64,000 nucleotides of DNA, from contig NZ_CP092587.1 of NCBI RefSeq assembly GCF_023920225.1, positions 992,001 through 1,056,000 on the forward strand, written 5' to 3'. The notes under the pieces are model-generated. The model was given only the letters and a program-made list of their open reading frames with translations. It made no database searches and was not told the DNA's origin. The DNA is from Vibrio gazogenes (GTDB lineage Bacteria; Pseudomonadota; Gammaproteobacteria; Enterobacterales; Vibrionaceae). Position 1 is the stretch's first letter, and each line of letters starts with the position of its first letter. Shown piece after piece: positions 41,667 through 50,997 of the stretch. Position numbers and translations under genes: made by a program.

Positions 41667-44083
41667 TACTCTTTTTCCTCCGTATCAGACGCGGATGATG
41701 ATTGTGCTTGTTGCTGCGCTTTTCTGGCTTTGGCTCGGGCGACGGCTGCAGCAACGGCAGCTTTTTTCGGATCCTGCGCCGTTTCGATAGCTTCAGGTGC
41801 CGAGTCGGTTGCATCGGACGGTGTTTCGTCCGGCGTTGGTTGTGCCTGTTGCTGCGCTTTTCTGGCTTTGGCTCGTGCGACGGCTGCTGCAACGGCGGCT
41901 TTTTTCGGATTCTGCGCCGTTTCGACAGCTTCCGGTTTCGAGTCGGCTGCATCGGACGGTGTTTCGTCCGGCGTGGATTGCGCCTGTTGCCGCGCTTTTC
42001 TGGCTTTGGCTCGGGCGACGGCTGCGGCAACGGCAGCTTTTTTCGCATTCTGCGCCGTTTCGACAGCTTCCGGTTTCGAGTCGGCTGCATCGGACGGTGT
42101 TTCGTCCGGCGTGGATTGTGCCTGTTGCTGCGCTTTTCTGGCTTTGGCTCGCGCGACGGCTGCGGCAACGGCAGCTTTTTTCGGATCCTGTGCCGTTTCG
42201 ACAGCTTCCGGTTTCGAGTCAGTTACAGTGGATGATGTTTCGTCCGGCGTGGATTGCGCCTGTTGCTGCGCTTTTCTGGCTTTCGCTCGTGCGATGGCCG
42301 CGGCAACGGCAGCTTTTTGAGCACCACCACTGTCTTTGTCTTGCGCCGCCGTTACCGAAGTCTCAGGGGTTAGTTCGGCATCTTTTTCCGCTTTACGCGC
42401 TCTGGCTTGGCGTTTACGCTCCTCGCGGAGCTTCATCATTTCACGATTATCCGGTTCATCGGCCCCGGATTGAAGGGCGGCTTCTTGTTTTGCTTTGGCT
42501 CGGGCGATTGCTGCTGCAACCGCTGGTTTCGCCTCGGATTTTGCTTGGGTATTTTTAGATTTCACCCGTTCAATCGCAGCTGCGACAGCATCCTGTCCGC
42601 CATTTTCTTTCACCATTGCCTGACGACGGTTATCCGCTGCTTTTTTGAAGCGATTCTCTCTTTCTTGCTTCTCCCGTTCCATCCGGGCCTTTTTCTCTTC
42701 GAAACGAATTCTGGCTCGTTCAGCAGCTTCGGCTTCTTGTTTCCGTGTTCTGATTTCAGCTTTGGCCTGACGATAATATTGGACGAGTGGTATCTCACTC
42801 GGGCAGACATAAGCACATGCGCCACATTCGATACAGTCTTTTAGATTGAGTGTCTCGCATTTATCATATTCTTCAGCTTTTGCATGCCACTGCAATTGCT
42901 GCGGAAGCAAAGACGCCGGACAAACATCAGCACACTGACCGCAGCGAATACAGGCTATTTCTTGCTGGGTCGGTGAAATTTCCCGTCGCGTCGGTGCGAG
43001 AAGACAGTTGGTGGTCTTGGTGAGCGGTACATCGGCATGCGGGAGCGTAAAGCCCATCATTGGCCCGCCCATAATCAGGCGAGGTAAGTGTTTATCGGGG
43101 TGATAATGATGTGTCTCCAGCAGGTGGCGAATCGGGGTACCTATCAATGCCCAAACGTTACGGGGTTGTTCAAATGTCGCCCCCGTCAGCGTCACAACGC
43201 GCTGAATCAGTGGTTCTCCGTGAATTATCGCGCGTTGAATTGCATACACAGTGCCAATATTTTGCACCATCAAACCGATATCGGCCGGCAGCTTGTCAGC
43301 CGGGACTTCAAGATTGGTTAGGATCTTGATGAGCTGTTTTTCGCCTCCGGACGGGTATTTGGTCGGGATGACTCGGATAACGAGGTCTTTGCCGGTTGCC
43401 GCAGTCTCCAGAGCACGAATTGCTTCTGGTTTATTGTCTTCGATACCGATGATAATGAGTTTAGGTGACAAAATATGGGCGAGGATCGCTATCCCCTGAA
43501 CAATTTCTTGTGCATAGTGCTGCATCAGCACGTCATCGGCGGTGATATAAGGTTCACATTCCGCAGCATTGATGATTAATATTTCGGTGCGGGCCAGTCC
43601 GGAAAGGATTTTTTTTGCGGTAGGAAAACCTGCGCCGCCCATCCCCGAGATGCCGGCTTGACGAATCATATCGATCAAGACTTCCGGTGCGTGTAAATGA
43701 TAATCAGGGTAGGCGCTATGTTGATACCATGTTTCCTGACCGTCCGGTTGAATGACGACGGCAAGCTCCGGTAAGCCGGAAGGATGAGCGGTTGTCCGTG
43801 GCTCGATGGCCGTGACGGTGCCGGATGTCGGTGCGTGCACGGGGAGGTGAAACACGGACATCGATTGCGTCAGTGGTTGCCCTTTTGAAACAGTATCACC
43901 GACGGATACCAGTAGGTCTCCGGGTTTACCGATATGCTGCTTCAGGGGAAGCACCAACTCTTCCGGGAGCGTTGCTGCCGCTGGTGGCGTTTGATTGGAT
44001 TGATGTTTATTTTCCGGTGGATGGACACCTCCCGGGAAATCCCATAACCGGCCTGATTTAATTTGTTCGATTAATGACAGCAT
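41666..44083 (-). CDS. rnfC: Rnf/Rsx electron transport subunit C, with repeated tail
   Basis: RnfC is the peripheral subunit that holds NADH- and flavin-binding folds and two 4Fe-4S clusters. The core (1-~460) shows [17 protein letters not shown] and [14 protein letters not shown]. The ferredoxin motifs are [20 protein letters not shown] (~378) and [20 protein letters not shown] (~417). After residue ~470 the protein is a long Lys/Arg/Ala/Gln-rich tail, ending with five tandem 46-residue repeats. Total length is 805 residues; E. coli RsxC is 740 with a comparable but different tail. Gap to rnfB is eight bases. Confidence 0.95.
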   Translation of the reverse strand: MLSLIEQIKSGRLWDFPGGVHPPENKHQSNQTPPAAATLPEELVLPLKQHIGKPGDLLVSVGDTVSKGQPLTQSMSVFHLPVHAPTSGTVTAIEPRTTAHPSGLPELAVVIQPDGQETWYQHSAYPDYHLHAPEVLIDMIRQAGISGMGGAGFPTAKKILSGLARTEILIINAAECEPYITADDVLMQHYAQEIVQGIAILAHILSPKLIIIGIEDNKPEAIRALETAATGKDLVIRVIPTKYPSGGEKQLIKILTNLEVPADKLPADIGLMVQNIGTVYAIQRAIIHGEPLIQRVVTLTGATFEQPRNVWALIGTPIRHLLETHHYHPDKHLPRLIMGGPMMGFTLPHADVPLTKTTNCLLAPTRREISPTQQEIACIRCGQCADVCPASLLPQQLQWHAKAEEYDKCETLNLKDCIECGACAYVCPSEIPLVQYYRQAKAEIRTRKQEAEAAERARIRFEEKKARMEREKQERENRFKKAADNRRQAMVKENGGQDAVAAAIERVKSKNTQAKSEAKPAVAAAIARAKAKQEAALQSGADEPDNREMMKLREERKRQARARKAEKDAELTPETSVTAAQDKDSGGAQKAAVAAAIARAKARKAQQQAQSTPDETSSTVTDSKPEAVETAQDPKKAAVAAAVARAKARKAQQQAQSTPDETPSDAADSKPEAVETAQNAKKAAVAAAVARAKARKARQQAQSTPDETPSDAADSKPEAVETAQNPKKAAVAAAVARAKARKAQQQAQPTPDETPSDATDSAPEAIETAQDPKKAAVAAAVARAKARKAQQQAQSSSASDTEEKE
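41700..42330 (-). repeat. Five tandem 138-bp repeats in the rnfC tail
   Basis: The plus-strand landmark GCTGCGCTTTTCTGGC (or GCCGCG) recurs at 41713, 41851, 41989, 42127 and 42265, exactly 138 bases apart. Each unit encodes [20 protein letters not shown] followed by a Ser/Thr/Pro/Asp/Glu linker, 46 codons. Units are close to identical in DNA. Related Ala-rich helices without strict periodicity precede them in the same tail. Confidence 0.92.
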
Positions 44084-44091
44084 ATCAGTCT

Positions 44092-44694
44092 CTAGTTGTG
44101 ATTATGGTTAGATAAGGAAGCGTCTTCGGTCGTCTTGGTGTCAGTCACATTGACGACAGGAATTGCGTTCATTTGCCATTTCCATGTTTCAGGTGTGGTC
44201 TGAACCGGGATCATTTCAATACAATCTGTCGGGCAGGGCGCCACGCAAAGATCGCAGCCAGTACATTCGTCTTTAATGACGGTATGGAGTGCTTTGGTTC
44301 CTCCAACAATCGCATCCACCGGACAGGCTTGAATACATTTGGTACAGCCGATACACATGTCTTCATGAATAAAAGCGACCCGTTTGACCGCATCGCTCAA
44401 ATCGTGGGCAGATTCAGGCACATCTACACCCATCAAGTCAGCAAGCTTTTCAATCGTCGCCTGACCTCCGGGAGGACATTTATTAATGTCATCACCGTTG
44501 GCAATTGCTTGAGCGTAAGGACGGCAGCCCGGATAACCGCATTGACCGCACTGGGTTTGCGGCAGAATCGAATCGATTTGATCAACGATCGGATCGCTTT
44601 CAACTTTAAAGCGGATCGATGCATAACCGAGAATTGCACCAAAAATCGCAGCGAGCAAAGCTAGTGCAATTATGGCAATAAGAATGACATTCAT
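44092..44694 (-). CDS. rnfB: Rnf/Rsx electron transport subunit B
   Basis: RnfB is the iron-sulphur entry subunit. The 200-residue protein has an N-terminal membrane helix ([20 protein letters not shown]), a 4Fe-4S motif with [13 protein letters not shown] (~49-61), and two ferredoxin clusters [16 protein letters not shown] (~112) and [16 protein letters not shown] (~142). Its ATG shares its A with the rnfA TAA stop (TAATG), implying coupled translation. Confidence 0.96.
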   Translation of the reverse strand: MNVILIAIIALALLAAIFGAILGYASIRFKVESDPIVDQIDSILPQTQCGQCGYPGCRPYAQAIANGDDINKCPPGGQATIEKLADLMGVDVPESAHDLSDAVKRVAFIHEDMCIGCTKCIQACPVDAIVGGTKALHTVIKDECTGCDLCVAPCPTDCIEMIPVQTTPETWKWQMNAIPVVNVTDTKTTEDASLSNHNHN

Positions 44695-45275
44695 TACAGT
44701 TTAACCAGTCCAGTAAAGCCCATGAAAGCAAGCGACATCAATCCTGCGGTAATCATTGCGATGGATGCCCCTTTGAATGGCGTTGGGACATCAGAGACAT
44801 TGATTCGCTCACGCATTGATGCAAACAGGATCAAGACTAGAGAAAAGCCGACCGCAGCACCGAATCCATAAATAACCGACTCGATAAAGTTGTGATTTTC
44901 GTTGATGTTGAGCAAGGCAACGCCCAATACAGCGCAGTTGGTTGTAATTAAAGGTAAAAAGATACCTAACAGACGATAAAGTGTCGGGCTGGTTTTATGC
45001 ACGACCAACTCTGTAAACTGAACGACCACTGCAATCACCAGAATGAAACTCATTGTGCGTAGGTAGTCGATCCCCAATGGTGTGAGAATGTAACTCTCGA
45101 CTAAGTAGGAACAAACCGACGCCAGAGTCAACACAAAGGTCGTTGCCAAACCCATGCCGATTGCCGTTTCCAGTTTTTTGGACACACCCATAAACGGGCA
45201 TAAGCCCAAAAATTTAACCAGTACGAAGTTATTTACCAGTACCGTGCCGATGAGCAACAAAAGGTATTCGGTCAT
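44694..45275 (-). CDS. rnfA: Rnf/Rsx electron transport subunit A
   Basis: RnfA is a six-helix membrane subunit, homologous to RnfE but in inverted topology; 193 residues. It begins [20 protein letters not shown] and contains [20 protein letters not shown] and [15 protein letters not shown], typical of RnfA/NqrE. It is the first gene of rnfABCDGE-nth, all on the minus strand and nearly all overlapping or within ten bases. The promoter should lie in 45276-45500. Confidence 0.96.
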   Translation of the reverse strand: MTEYLLLLIGTVLVNNFVLVKFLGLCPFMGVSKKLETAIGMGLATTFVLTLASVCSYLVESYILTPLGIDYLRTMSFILVIAVVVQFTELVVHKTSPTLYRLLGIFLPLITTNCAVLGVALLNINENHNFIESVIYGFGAAVGFSLVLILFASMRERINVSDVPTPFKGASIAMITAGLMSLAFMGFTGLVKL

Positions 45276-45625
45276 AATTTGCCGCTTGTGATTTTAATGA
45301 TCCTCTTATTATCCAGTTTTATATGCGGAATAACAACCAAGGAAGTCTATGGTTTTTTAGGATGTTCAGTCTTTTTGTCACTGAGTCATACGTTCAATCG
45401 CGGGTTTTGTTTCCGGATCCGGTGTTCACGAGGGGCTGCATTACAGGGATAGATCCGGGCGAAGTATCGGGCTGGGCGTAGGGATATCGTGGCAATATTC
45501 GGTTTCACCGAACCACAATATCGGGGACGCAGCACAGAGTGATGCAGTGCTGCCCCCCGCCTTTGAAGAGATTGGTATACGACAGTTCAGGGAGACGTAC
45601 TCTCTCTGAACTGTCGGTTTTATCG
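45276..45625. other. Intergenic region between rnfA and the butanediol genes
   Basis: These 350 bases hold the presumed rnfA promoter and no gene. A small inverted repeat TTCGGTTTCACCGAA lies near 45499-45513, and a strong hairpin at 45580-45616 is listed separately. In V. cholerae, as remembered, rnfA is close to uvrB, so this gap marks where the sequence leaves the ancestral order. Confidence 0.45.
45580..45616. terminator. Long hairpin downstream of the butanediol operon
   Basis: GACAGTTCAGGGAGA (45581-45595) pairs with TCTCTCTGAACTGTC (45601-45615) with one mismatch and a five-base loop. It lies nine bases past the end of the minus-strand butanediol operon. T residues follow on the plus strand rather than the minus strand, so its role as an intrinsic terminator of that operon is likely but not perfect. 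Confidence 0.5.
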
Positions 45626-46384
45626 TTATACGATTTTAGGCTGACCGTCAGATGCAGTCGCACCACCGTCTACCGGTAGGTTCACGCCGTTAATGAAAGA
45701 GGCGTCATCGCTTGCAAGGAAAGCGACCACCGATGCGATTTCTTCCGGCTCGGCAGCTCGGCCCAACGCAATCCGTTCATTGAACTTATCGCGAATATCC
45801 TGTTCCCAGTCGTTGGTCATGTTGGTTTTCACCAGACTCGGGCAGACGGCGTTGATACGAACCCCATCGGCACCGTGATCCAGTGCCATCGCACGAGTCA
45901 GGTTCACGACTGCCCCTTTACTGGCACAATAGAATGCTGCCCCCCAGTCACCACCTAAGCCGGAAACAGAGGCGGTATTAATCATGCAGCCTTTGGTTTT
46001 CAGCAATTCAGGCAAGGCAAATTTAGCGCAATAGACGACACCGTCAATATTGACTGAAGATATTTTCTTCCAGTCATCGACACTGCCTTCAATGACCGAT
46101 CCCGGAACATGCACACCGGCATTGTTCACCAGAATATCGAGTTTGCCGAAATGGGCGACGACATTGGCAATCAGCGCTTCCACTTTGTCTGGGTTAGAGA
46201 CATCGATGGTGTGAGCGGAAACGCGTTGTTTATCAAAATCTTCAATTGCTTTAGCAAGCTGCTCTTCATTCCAGTCCGCCAGAGCAATGTTAACCCCTTC
46301 TGCGTAGAGGCGTTTTGCGATAGCCAGACCAATACCATTGGCGGCGCCAGTGACTAGGGCAACTTTATTGTTTAGGCCTCTCAT
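45626..46384 (-). CDS. budC: Acetoin reductase / 2,3-butanediol dehydrogenase (SDR)
   Basis: This 252-residue classical SDR shows VTGAANGIGLAIAKRL (cofactor loop ~11-26), NNAGVHVPG, TASVSGLGGDWGAAFYCASK (catalytic Ser and Tyr-x3-Lys), and a C-terminal DDASFINGVNLPVDGGATAS. Position after acetolactate synthase identifies it as the enzyme reducing acetoin to 2,3-butanediol, as in the V. cholerae acetoin locus. The start overlaps the synthase stop by four bases (ATGA). Chain: pyruvate to acetolactate (48090 gene), to acetoin (48908 gene), to butanediol here. Confidence 0.87.
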   Translation of the reverse strand: MRGLNNKVALVTGAANGIGLAIAKRLYAEGVNIALADWNEEQLAKAIEDFDKQRVSAHTIDVSNPDKVEALIANVVAHFGKLDILVNNAGVHVPGSVIEGSVDDWKKISSVNIDGVVYCAKFALPELLKTKGCMINTASVSGLGGDWGAAFYCASKGAVVNLTRAMALDHGADGVRINAVCPSLVKTNMTNDWEQDIRDKFNERIALGRAAEPEEIASVVAFLASDDASFINGVNLPVDGGATASDGQPKIV

Positions 46385-48090
46385 GCGATTTCTCCTTCCA
46401 AATGATGAGTCGTAAAAACGGGATCTTGGTTCTTCTCTGTGCGCGGCATCATCAGTTTGTAGTTATCGCTGTAATCGACAGGGATGGCTAAGACCGATGG
46501 GCCTTCAACGTCCATCGCTTGTTTCAGCGTGGTCACCAGTTCATGTGGATTGGTCACCGCGAATCCTTTGGCACCGAATGATTCGGCATACGCTTTGAAA
46601 TCGATCGGGCCGAATTTCACGCCGGAGAAGCGTTGGTATTTTTTCAGTTCCTGCATCTCCACCATATTGTAGGCGTTATCGACCCACACAATATGAAGGA
46701 TGTTACATTTCATCCTGACAGCGGTTTCCAGTTCCATACTTGATTGCATAAAACCGCCGTCTCCTGAAACGGAAACCACTTTACTGCCGGGGTTGAGCAA
46801 ACTGGCGCCAATCGCCCATGGCAGTGCGACGCCCATGGTTTGTTGTCCGTTGGAGATCAGCATCTGACGCGCACGGAAACAACTCAAGTATCGGGCAATC
46901 CAGATGTGGAAACTGCCCATGTCGAGACAGAGTGTCGTGTCGGGGGCAATGATTGATTGCATCGCTTTGATCAGTGTCAGTGGGTGAAACCCTTGTTGGT
47001 TATATACATTTGGGTAAGCTTTGATGATCTGGCGTTGCTGAGCGACATCTTCCAATACTGATAGCGCCATCGGAGAGAGGCGGGCATAGTCAGAGATACG
47101 ATCCGCCATCTGATCCAATGACTGGGCGATGTTGCCGACGATTTCCACGCATGGTTGGTAGTTGAGCTGATACTCGGCTGGTTCAATATCAAGATGAATC
47201 ACCGGGCAGCGTTTACTGTTCCATAACTCGGGGTCATATTCTATCGGGCTAAAACCAATGGTCAGGATCAGATCCGCATCGCGTAGCAAAACGTCACCGG
47301 GCTGATTGTTGAACAAACCGACGCGACCGGCAAAGTGATGATAGTAATTGATATCAACGGTGCCCGCTGCCTGATAGGTTCCGACAACCGGTAAATACGT
47401 TTTTTGCAGAAAACGTGTAATCGAGGCCGCATTGTCTTTGCGGCTGGCGTGCAGGCCGAGCAAAACGACGCAACGTTTTGCTTTACCGATTCGGTGAACG
47501 GCTTCTTCAATCGCAGTCATATCAGCACAACCGGGTTGAACGTATGCAGAAGGAATAATGGTGTCGGTCTGCGTCTGTTCGGATAAAACATCCTGAGGCA
47601 GACTGAGGAAACAAGCCCCGGGGCGGCCTGATTCAGCAATGCGGAATGCGTTGGCCATGATTTCACTGGCAGCGTCTACATGTTGTACTTCTGCACTGAA
47701 CTTTGTGATCGACCGAAAGATACTGACCGTATCCATGCTTTGGTGGGTCTGTTTCTGTTGGTCAGCGCGCTTGACTGCGCCACCAATGGCAATCAGCGGA
47801 TCGCCTTCTGAATTTGCGGTGGCAACACCGGAGACTAAGTTACCGCAGCCGGGACCGGAGGTCACCATCGTCACACCGGCTTTGCCTGTGAGTCGGCCGA
47901 TGACACCTGCCATAAAGGCACCGTTGGCTTCGTGACGGACCGGAACCATCTGAATACTGGTGTCCTCAATTGCATCAAACAAGCGGTCGATTTTGGCTCC
48001 GGGAATCCCGAAAATATATTTGATACCGAGAGACTCCAGTTGTTGAGCGATCAACTGAGCCCCATTTCTGGTTGAAGGTTTGGTTTGCAT
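46381..48090 (-). CDS. alsS: Catabolic acetolactate synthase
   Basis: This TPP-dependent enzyme condenses two pyruvates to acetolactate and CO2. The 569 residues have the AHAS domain order: N-terminal PYR domain (LGIKYIFGIPGAKIDRLFDA; MVTSGPGCGNLVSGVATANS), a central domain, and the TPP domain with the GDG...NN motif (GDGGFMQSSMELETAVRMKC, VDNAYNM). It lacks a separate regulatory subunit gene and lies between acetolactate decarboxylase and the butanediol dehydrogenase gene. It is therefore the catabolic (AlsS/BudB) type, not IlvB. Confidence 0.93.
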   Translation of the reverse strand: MQTKPSTRNGAQLIAQQLESLGIKYIFGIPGAKIDRLFDAIEDTSIQMVPVRHEANGAFMAGVIGRLTGKAGVTMVTSGPGCGNLVSGVATANSEGDPLIAIGGAVKRADQQKQTHQSMDTVSIFRSITKFSAEVQHVDAASEIMANAFRIAESGRPGACFLSLPQDVLSEQTQTDTIIPSAYVQPGCADMTAIEEAVHRIGKAKRCVVLLGLHASRKDNAASITRFLQKTYLPVVGTYQAAGTVDINYYHHFAGRVGLFNNQPGDVLLRDADLILTIGFSPIEYDPELWNSKRCPVIHLDIEPAEYQLNYQPCVEIVGNIAQSLDQMADRISDYARLSPMALSVLEDVAQQRQIIKAYPNVYNQQGFHPLTLIKAMQSIIAPDTTLCLDMGSFHIWIARYLSCFRARQMLISNGQQTMGVALPWAIGASLLNPGSKVVSVSGDGGFMQSSMELETAVRMKCNILHIVWVDNAYNMVEMQELKKYQRFSGVKFGPIDFKAYAESFGAKGFAVTNPHELVTTLKQAMDVEGPSVLAIPVDYSDNYKLMMPRTEKNQDPVFTTHHLEGEIA

Positions 48091-48122
48091 TTTTTTAATC
48101 CTTATTATTTTGCCTGACGTTG

Positions 48123-48908
48123 TTATTTTTCCGCCTTGTCGATGGCGGTATGAATATCTTCCGGAGTCAGATTCGCTTTGAGGAACTCTGTAGAAACCGG
48201 CGTGTCGATCACCAATCGCGACACTTTGCCGATCTGGAGAAACCCGGATGAAATACTGTAATCCTGAATGTGGCCACCTCCTTGATAATCATCGGTTATG
48301 AAATGTTCGTGATAGCCGGGAACATTAATACCTGTGGTGTATTTGGGGCTGCGAAATCCGGCGATGACGCCTTTTCTGTGTGTGAAACGGAATGTGGGTT
48401 GTTCTTTGACAACCTCAAGCATTGGCCGGTAGGGGCGGTTTTGTTTTGGTACGGTGCGGGTGCGGACAAAGTCGAAGACGCCATCAATGCGTATTGCACA
48501 GAATACATTGTCACTTGGGATCATGTCATCGATCAGTTGATGAACGGTTTCGCGGGACATCCGTGAGGTCAGTGGTAGCTCGATACTCGCTTTGAAAAAG
48601 GTCATCACGGCAAAAGGCGTTCTTTGCGTCATGTCCGCCGGATTGGCTGAGCCATCAGATTTGAGCTGAAAAACGTTCTTATCAAAAGCAATGAGCTCGC
48701 CATCCAGTTGGTTGAATGTTCCCAAACCGAAATCGCCGTGTTCCAGTAACTGTTCTACGGTAGTCGAGCCTTCGTAAACGCCGGCAATCAGGGCGCTCAT
48801 CAACGAAGTCTGAAAAATTTCACCATCATTGGTCACGTGATGATATTCAGCAAATTCTTTCGCTATATCGAGCGAACAGTCACACTGAGGGTTATAGAAT
48901 CCGCGCAT
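48123..48908 (-). CDS. budA: Alpha-acetolactate decarboxylase
   Basis: This enzyme decarboxylates acetolactate to acetoin. The 261-residue protein shows the family stretches [20 protein letters not shown] and [15 protein letters not shown]. The zinc-binding histidines are in [19 protein letters not shown] near residues 195-210. It is the first gene of the three-gene operon, divergent from the LysR activator across 97 bases. Acetoin production avoids acid accumulation during sugar fermentation. Confidence 0.95.
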   Translation of the reverse strand: MRGFYNPQCDCSLDIAKEFAEYHHVTNDGEIFQTSLMSALIAGVYEGSTTVEQLLEHGDFGLGTFNQLDGELIAFDKNVFQLKSDGSANPADMTQRTPFAVMTFFKASIELPLTSRMSRETVHQLIDDMIPSDNVFCAIRIDGVFDFVRTRTVPKQNRPYRPMLEVVKEQPTFRFTHRKGVIAGFRSPKYTTGINVPGYHEHFITDDYQGGGHIQDYSISSGFLQIGKVSRLVIDTPVSTEFLKANLTPEDIHTAIDKAEK

Positions 48909-49005
48909 GATTTTATCCAGTTGTGCAATTGGGTGTATATTTAGATTGACTTCTTTACCGTACTAAATCCAATATAAAAAAGATTTATTTTGATATGGAA
49001 AAAAT

Positions 49006-49887
49006 ATGGAATTCCGTTACCTGAAGTATTTCGTTGCTGTTGCTCAGACGCGCCATTTTACAAGAGCCGCCGAACAACTAGGGATTGCACAGCCGCCATT
49101 AAGTCAGCAGATTAAAAAGCTGGAACATGAGCTAGGTGTCGACTTGTTTAAACGTCTATCCAGAGGGGTAGAGCTGACCAAGGCAGGGGAAGTGTTTTAT
49201 ACCGATGCGGTGAATATTCTCACTGATGCGGAGCGGGCAATGGCGAAAGTCAGGCAGATTGCTCGTGGTGAAAATACAGAAGTGAAAATTGGTTTTGCAA
49301 CGTCCACTTCAACCAGCATTCAGGTGCTGGGAAAAATGGGTTATCTGCAAAATGAGGGACTCAACCTGAAGACGGCTGAGTTGCCGATGTCGGAGCTGGC
49401 TGTGCAATTGAAGAACAAACAGTTAGATATTGCGATTATGCGACTGCCCTGTTACGCCAGTGAGTCTTTTGAGCGCCAGACATTGTTTGAGGATCCGTTT
49501 GTCGCAGTGATTCCTACGAGTCATCCCTTAGCGCAATTTAAGTGTATCCAGATGAAGCAGCTCCGAGGGCAGAGAATCTTACTGTTTCCGCGTGAAACCG
49601 GACCAGCTTTGTTTGATGGGATGAATACACTTTTCACAGATGCAGGCATACGGCTTGAACCACAATTCTCCGCGCCGCAGTTGCGTACGACGATTGCGAT
49701 GGCGCAGGCCGGACTGGGCATTGCGATTGTGCCGTATTCACTGGCTGAGCACTTGGATGATTCCGCTGTCGTCGCAAGTATTGAGGATATACAGTTGACC
49801 AGCCGGATTGTGGTCGCCTGGGAAGCATCCAATCTGAATAAGCAGGTGCTAAAAGTGGTGGCAAAGCTCAGTAAAACAGACGGGTGA
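49006..49887 (+). CDS. alsR: LysR-type activator of the acetoin/butanediol operon
   Basis: A 293-residue LysR-type regulator: winged helix at 1-60 (MEFRYLKYFVAVAQTRHFTR; LGIAQPPLSQQIKKLEHELG) and a periplasmic-binding-like effector domain. Divergent location from budA-alsS-budC and overall similarity to AlsR/BudR make it the likely acetate- or acid-responsive activator of that operon. The 97-base intergenic region should contain its binding site. Confidence 0.88.
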   Translation: MEFRYLKYFVAVAQTRHFTRAAEQLGIAQPPLSQQIKKLEHELGVDLFKRLSRGVELTKAGEVFYTDAVNILTDAERAMAKVRQIARGENTEVKIGFATSTSTSIQVLGKMGYLQNEGLNLKTAELPMSELAVQLKNKQLDIAIMRLPCYASESFERQTLFEDPFVAVIPTSHPLAQFKCIQMKQLRGQRILLFPRETGPALFDGMNTLFTDAGIRLEPQFSAPQLRTTIAMAQAGLGIAIVPYSLAEHLDDSAVVASIEDIQLTSRIVVAWEASNLNKQVLKVVAKLSKTDG

Positions 49888-50188
49888 TTGCCGGCGGCGA
49901 TAGAGGTTTGGCGTGCAGGCAGAAAGTGAAATTCATATCGTCGGTAGTAGCGATGATATGAAGCAGATTACCGAAACACCGAGCCATTTTCATAAGCGAA
50001 ACAGCCCCTAAATAAATCTAATCCAAATTTTGAGGTGGTTATTCGGACCACCCTATAAAATAGACCCAACGCTGAGTTAAAGCTCAGCGTTGGGTGTTGA
50101 CACTGTACTTCTCCGAACTTCAGTTTGTACTAAAACAATGTCTAAAGCCTTGTTGATCCTTCACAGGACTTTATAGCTACCTATTTAT
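49888..50188. other. Intergenic boundary region between alsR and the accessory segment
   Basis: These 301 bases contain no gene. An isolated AACAGCCCCTA at 50001-50011 equals the outer end of the MITE-like element's right terminal repeat plus TA; no matching left end was found near it. A strong hairpin at 50064-50095 follows. Base composition becomes AT-rich to the right of here. Confidence 0.45.
50055..50095 (-). terminator. Terminator of the isochorismatase-family gene
   Basis: ACCCAACGCTGAG (50064-50076) and CTCAGCGTTGGGT (50083-50095) form a perfect 13-bp stem with a six-base loop. On the minus strand the stem is followed by CTATTTTATA, so it can end the transcript coming from the 50189-50788 gene. 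Confidence 0.75.
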
Positions 50189-50788
50189 TTATGCAAAATT
50201 ATTCAAAGGTTGAATTGAAGCGTATCGGTCGCTTAGTGCTGCCATAGACACCAAGTGAATGAGTTTTTCATCAATCGGATTACCGCTTAGGTCGGGTAAT
50301 GGCCGTGTTGCACAGGCGTCTTCACAAACAATAACGTCGTAACCCAACTCTACAGCTTTGATAGTTGTCGCAGTAACACACATATGGCTCATGAAGCCGA
50401 GGATAATGAGTTGTTTGCGTCCAGTTAACTGCAGCATCTCTTCTAGGTCGGTATTGAAAAATGAGTTAGGTAGCGTCTTATGAACTACTGTTTCGTTGTC
50501 ATTAGGTTTTACAACATCTATAGCATCTGACAAAGGTGAATCGCAGTTAAATACCGGTGATGCCGAACTCGCTTTATGAAGTATATGGAAAACTGGGGCA
50601 TTCTTACTTCGAGCGGTTTCTAGTAGCTTTTCTGCGTTCTCCAGTGCTGTTTTTCCTGCTTTGCCCAGCGACAAAACACCATCCACATATTCATTTTGGT
50701 AATCAACAAAAAGGACAGATGCATTATTCCAATCAACCTTATGCTCTTGTAGACCAGCAATATTTCGAAGTGTATTTAATTGAGTCAT
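50189..50788 (-). CDS. Isochorismatase-family cysteine hydrolase
   Basis: The 199-residue protein has the isochorismatase/nicotinamidase fold. The catalytic Asp is in VLFVDYQNEYVDGVL (~26-40), the lysine in VVHKTLPNSFFNTDLEEML (~98-116), and the nucleophilic cysteine in LGFMSHMCVTATTIKAVELG (~130-149). The Cys indicates a hydrolase of amide or related bonds (nicotinamidase/N-carbamoyl type) rather than a true isochorismatase, which lacks it. The substrate is unknown. It is divergent from the PLP decarboxylase gene across 209 bases that contain a perfect dyad, so it may be co-regulated with that module. Confidence 0.88.
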   Translation of the reverse strand: MTQLNTLRNIAGLQEHKVDWNNASVLFVDYQNEYVDGVLSLGKAGKTALENAEKLLETARSKNAPVFHILHKASSASPVFNCDSPLSDAIDVVKPNDNETVVHKTLPNSFFNTDLEEMLQLTGRKQLIILGFMSHMCVTATTIKAVELGYDVIVCEDACATRPLPDLSGNPIDEKLIHLVSMAALSDRYASIQPLNNFA

Positions 50789-50849
50789 GTTTTTTCTCCT
50801 ATGAAATTGAAGGAAACTATACCTACATATAAATTCTTAGTTAATTTCT

Positions 50850-50876
50850 ATTTGTGCAAATGACATGTGCACAAAT
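50850..50876. promoter_or_regulatory. Perfect 9-9-9 dyad in the divergent promoter
   Basis: ATTTGTGCA (50850-50858) and TGCACAAAT (50868-50876) are exact reverse complements separated by nine bases. They lie between the divergent hydrolase and decarboxylase genes, close to the hydrolase start side. The size and symmetry fit a dimeric regulator's operator, plausibly the LysR protein at 54959-55813, but other regulators are possible. Confidence 0.55.
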
Positions 50877-50997
50877 TTAGTGGAGGCAGATTTATAAGGA
50901 AAATAACACCAATATTAATCGCACATACTATATGCAAAATTTTTTATATAAATATTAAAAATATTAATTTACTTTTTACATAAACGTCGGAGGGATT

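Noticed and set aside
41302..42558. Several long frames opposite or overlapping rnfC
   Set aside because: They arise from the 138-bp repeats of the rnfC tail read in other frames; rnfC has family motifs and these do not.
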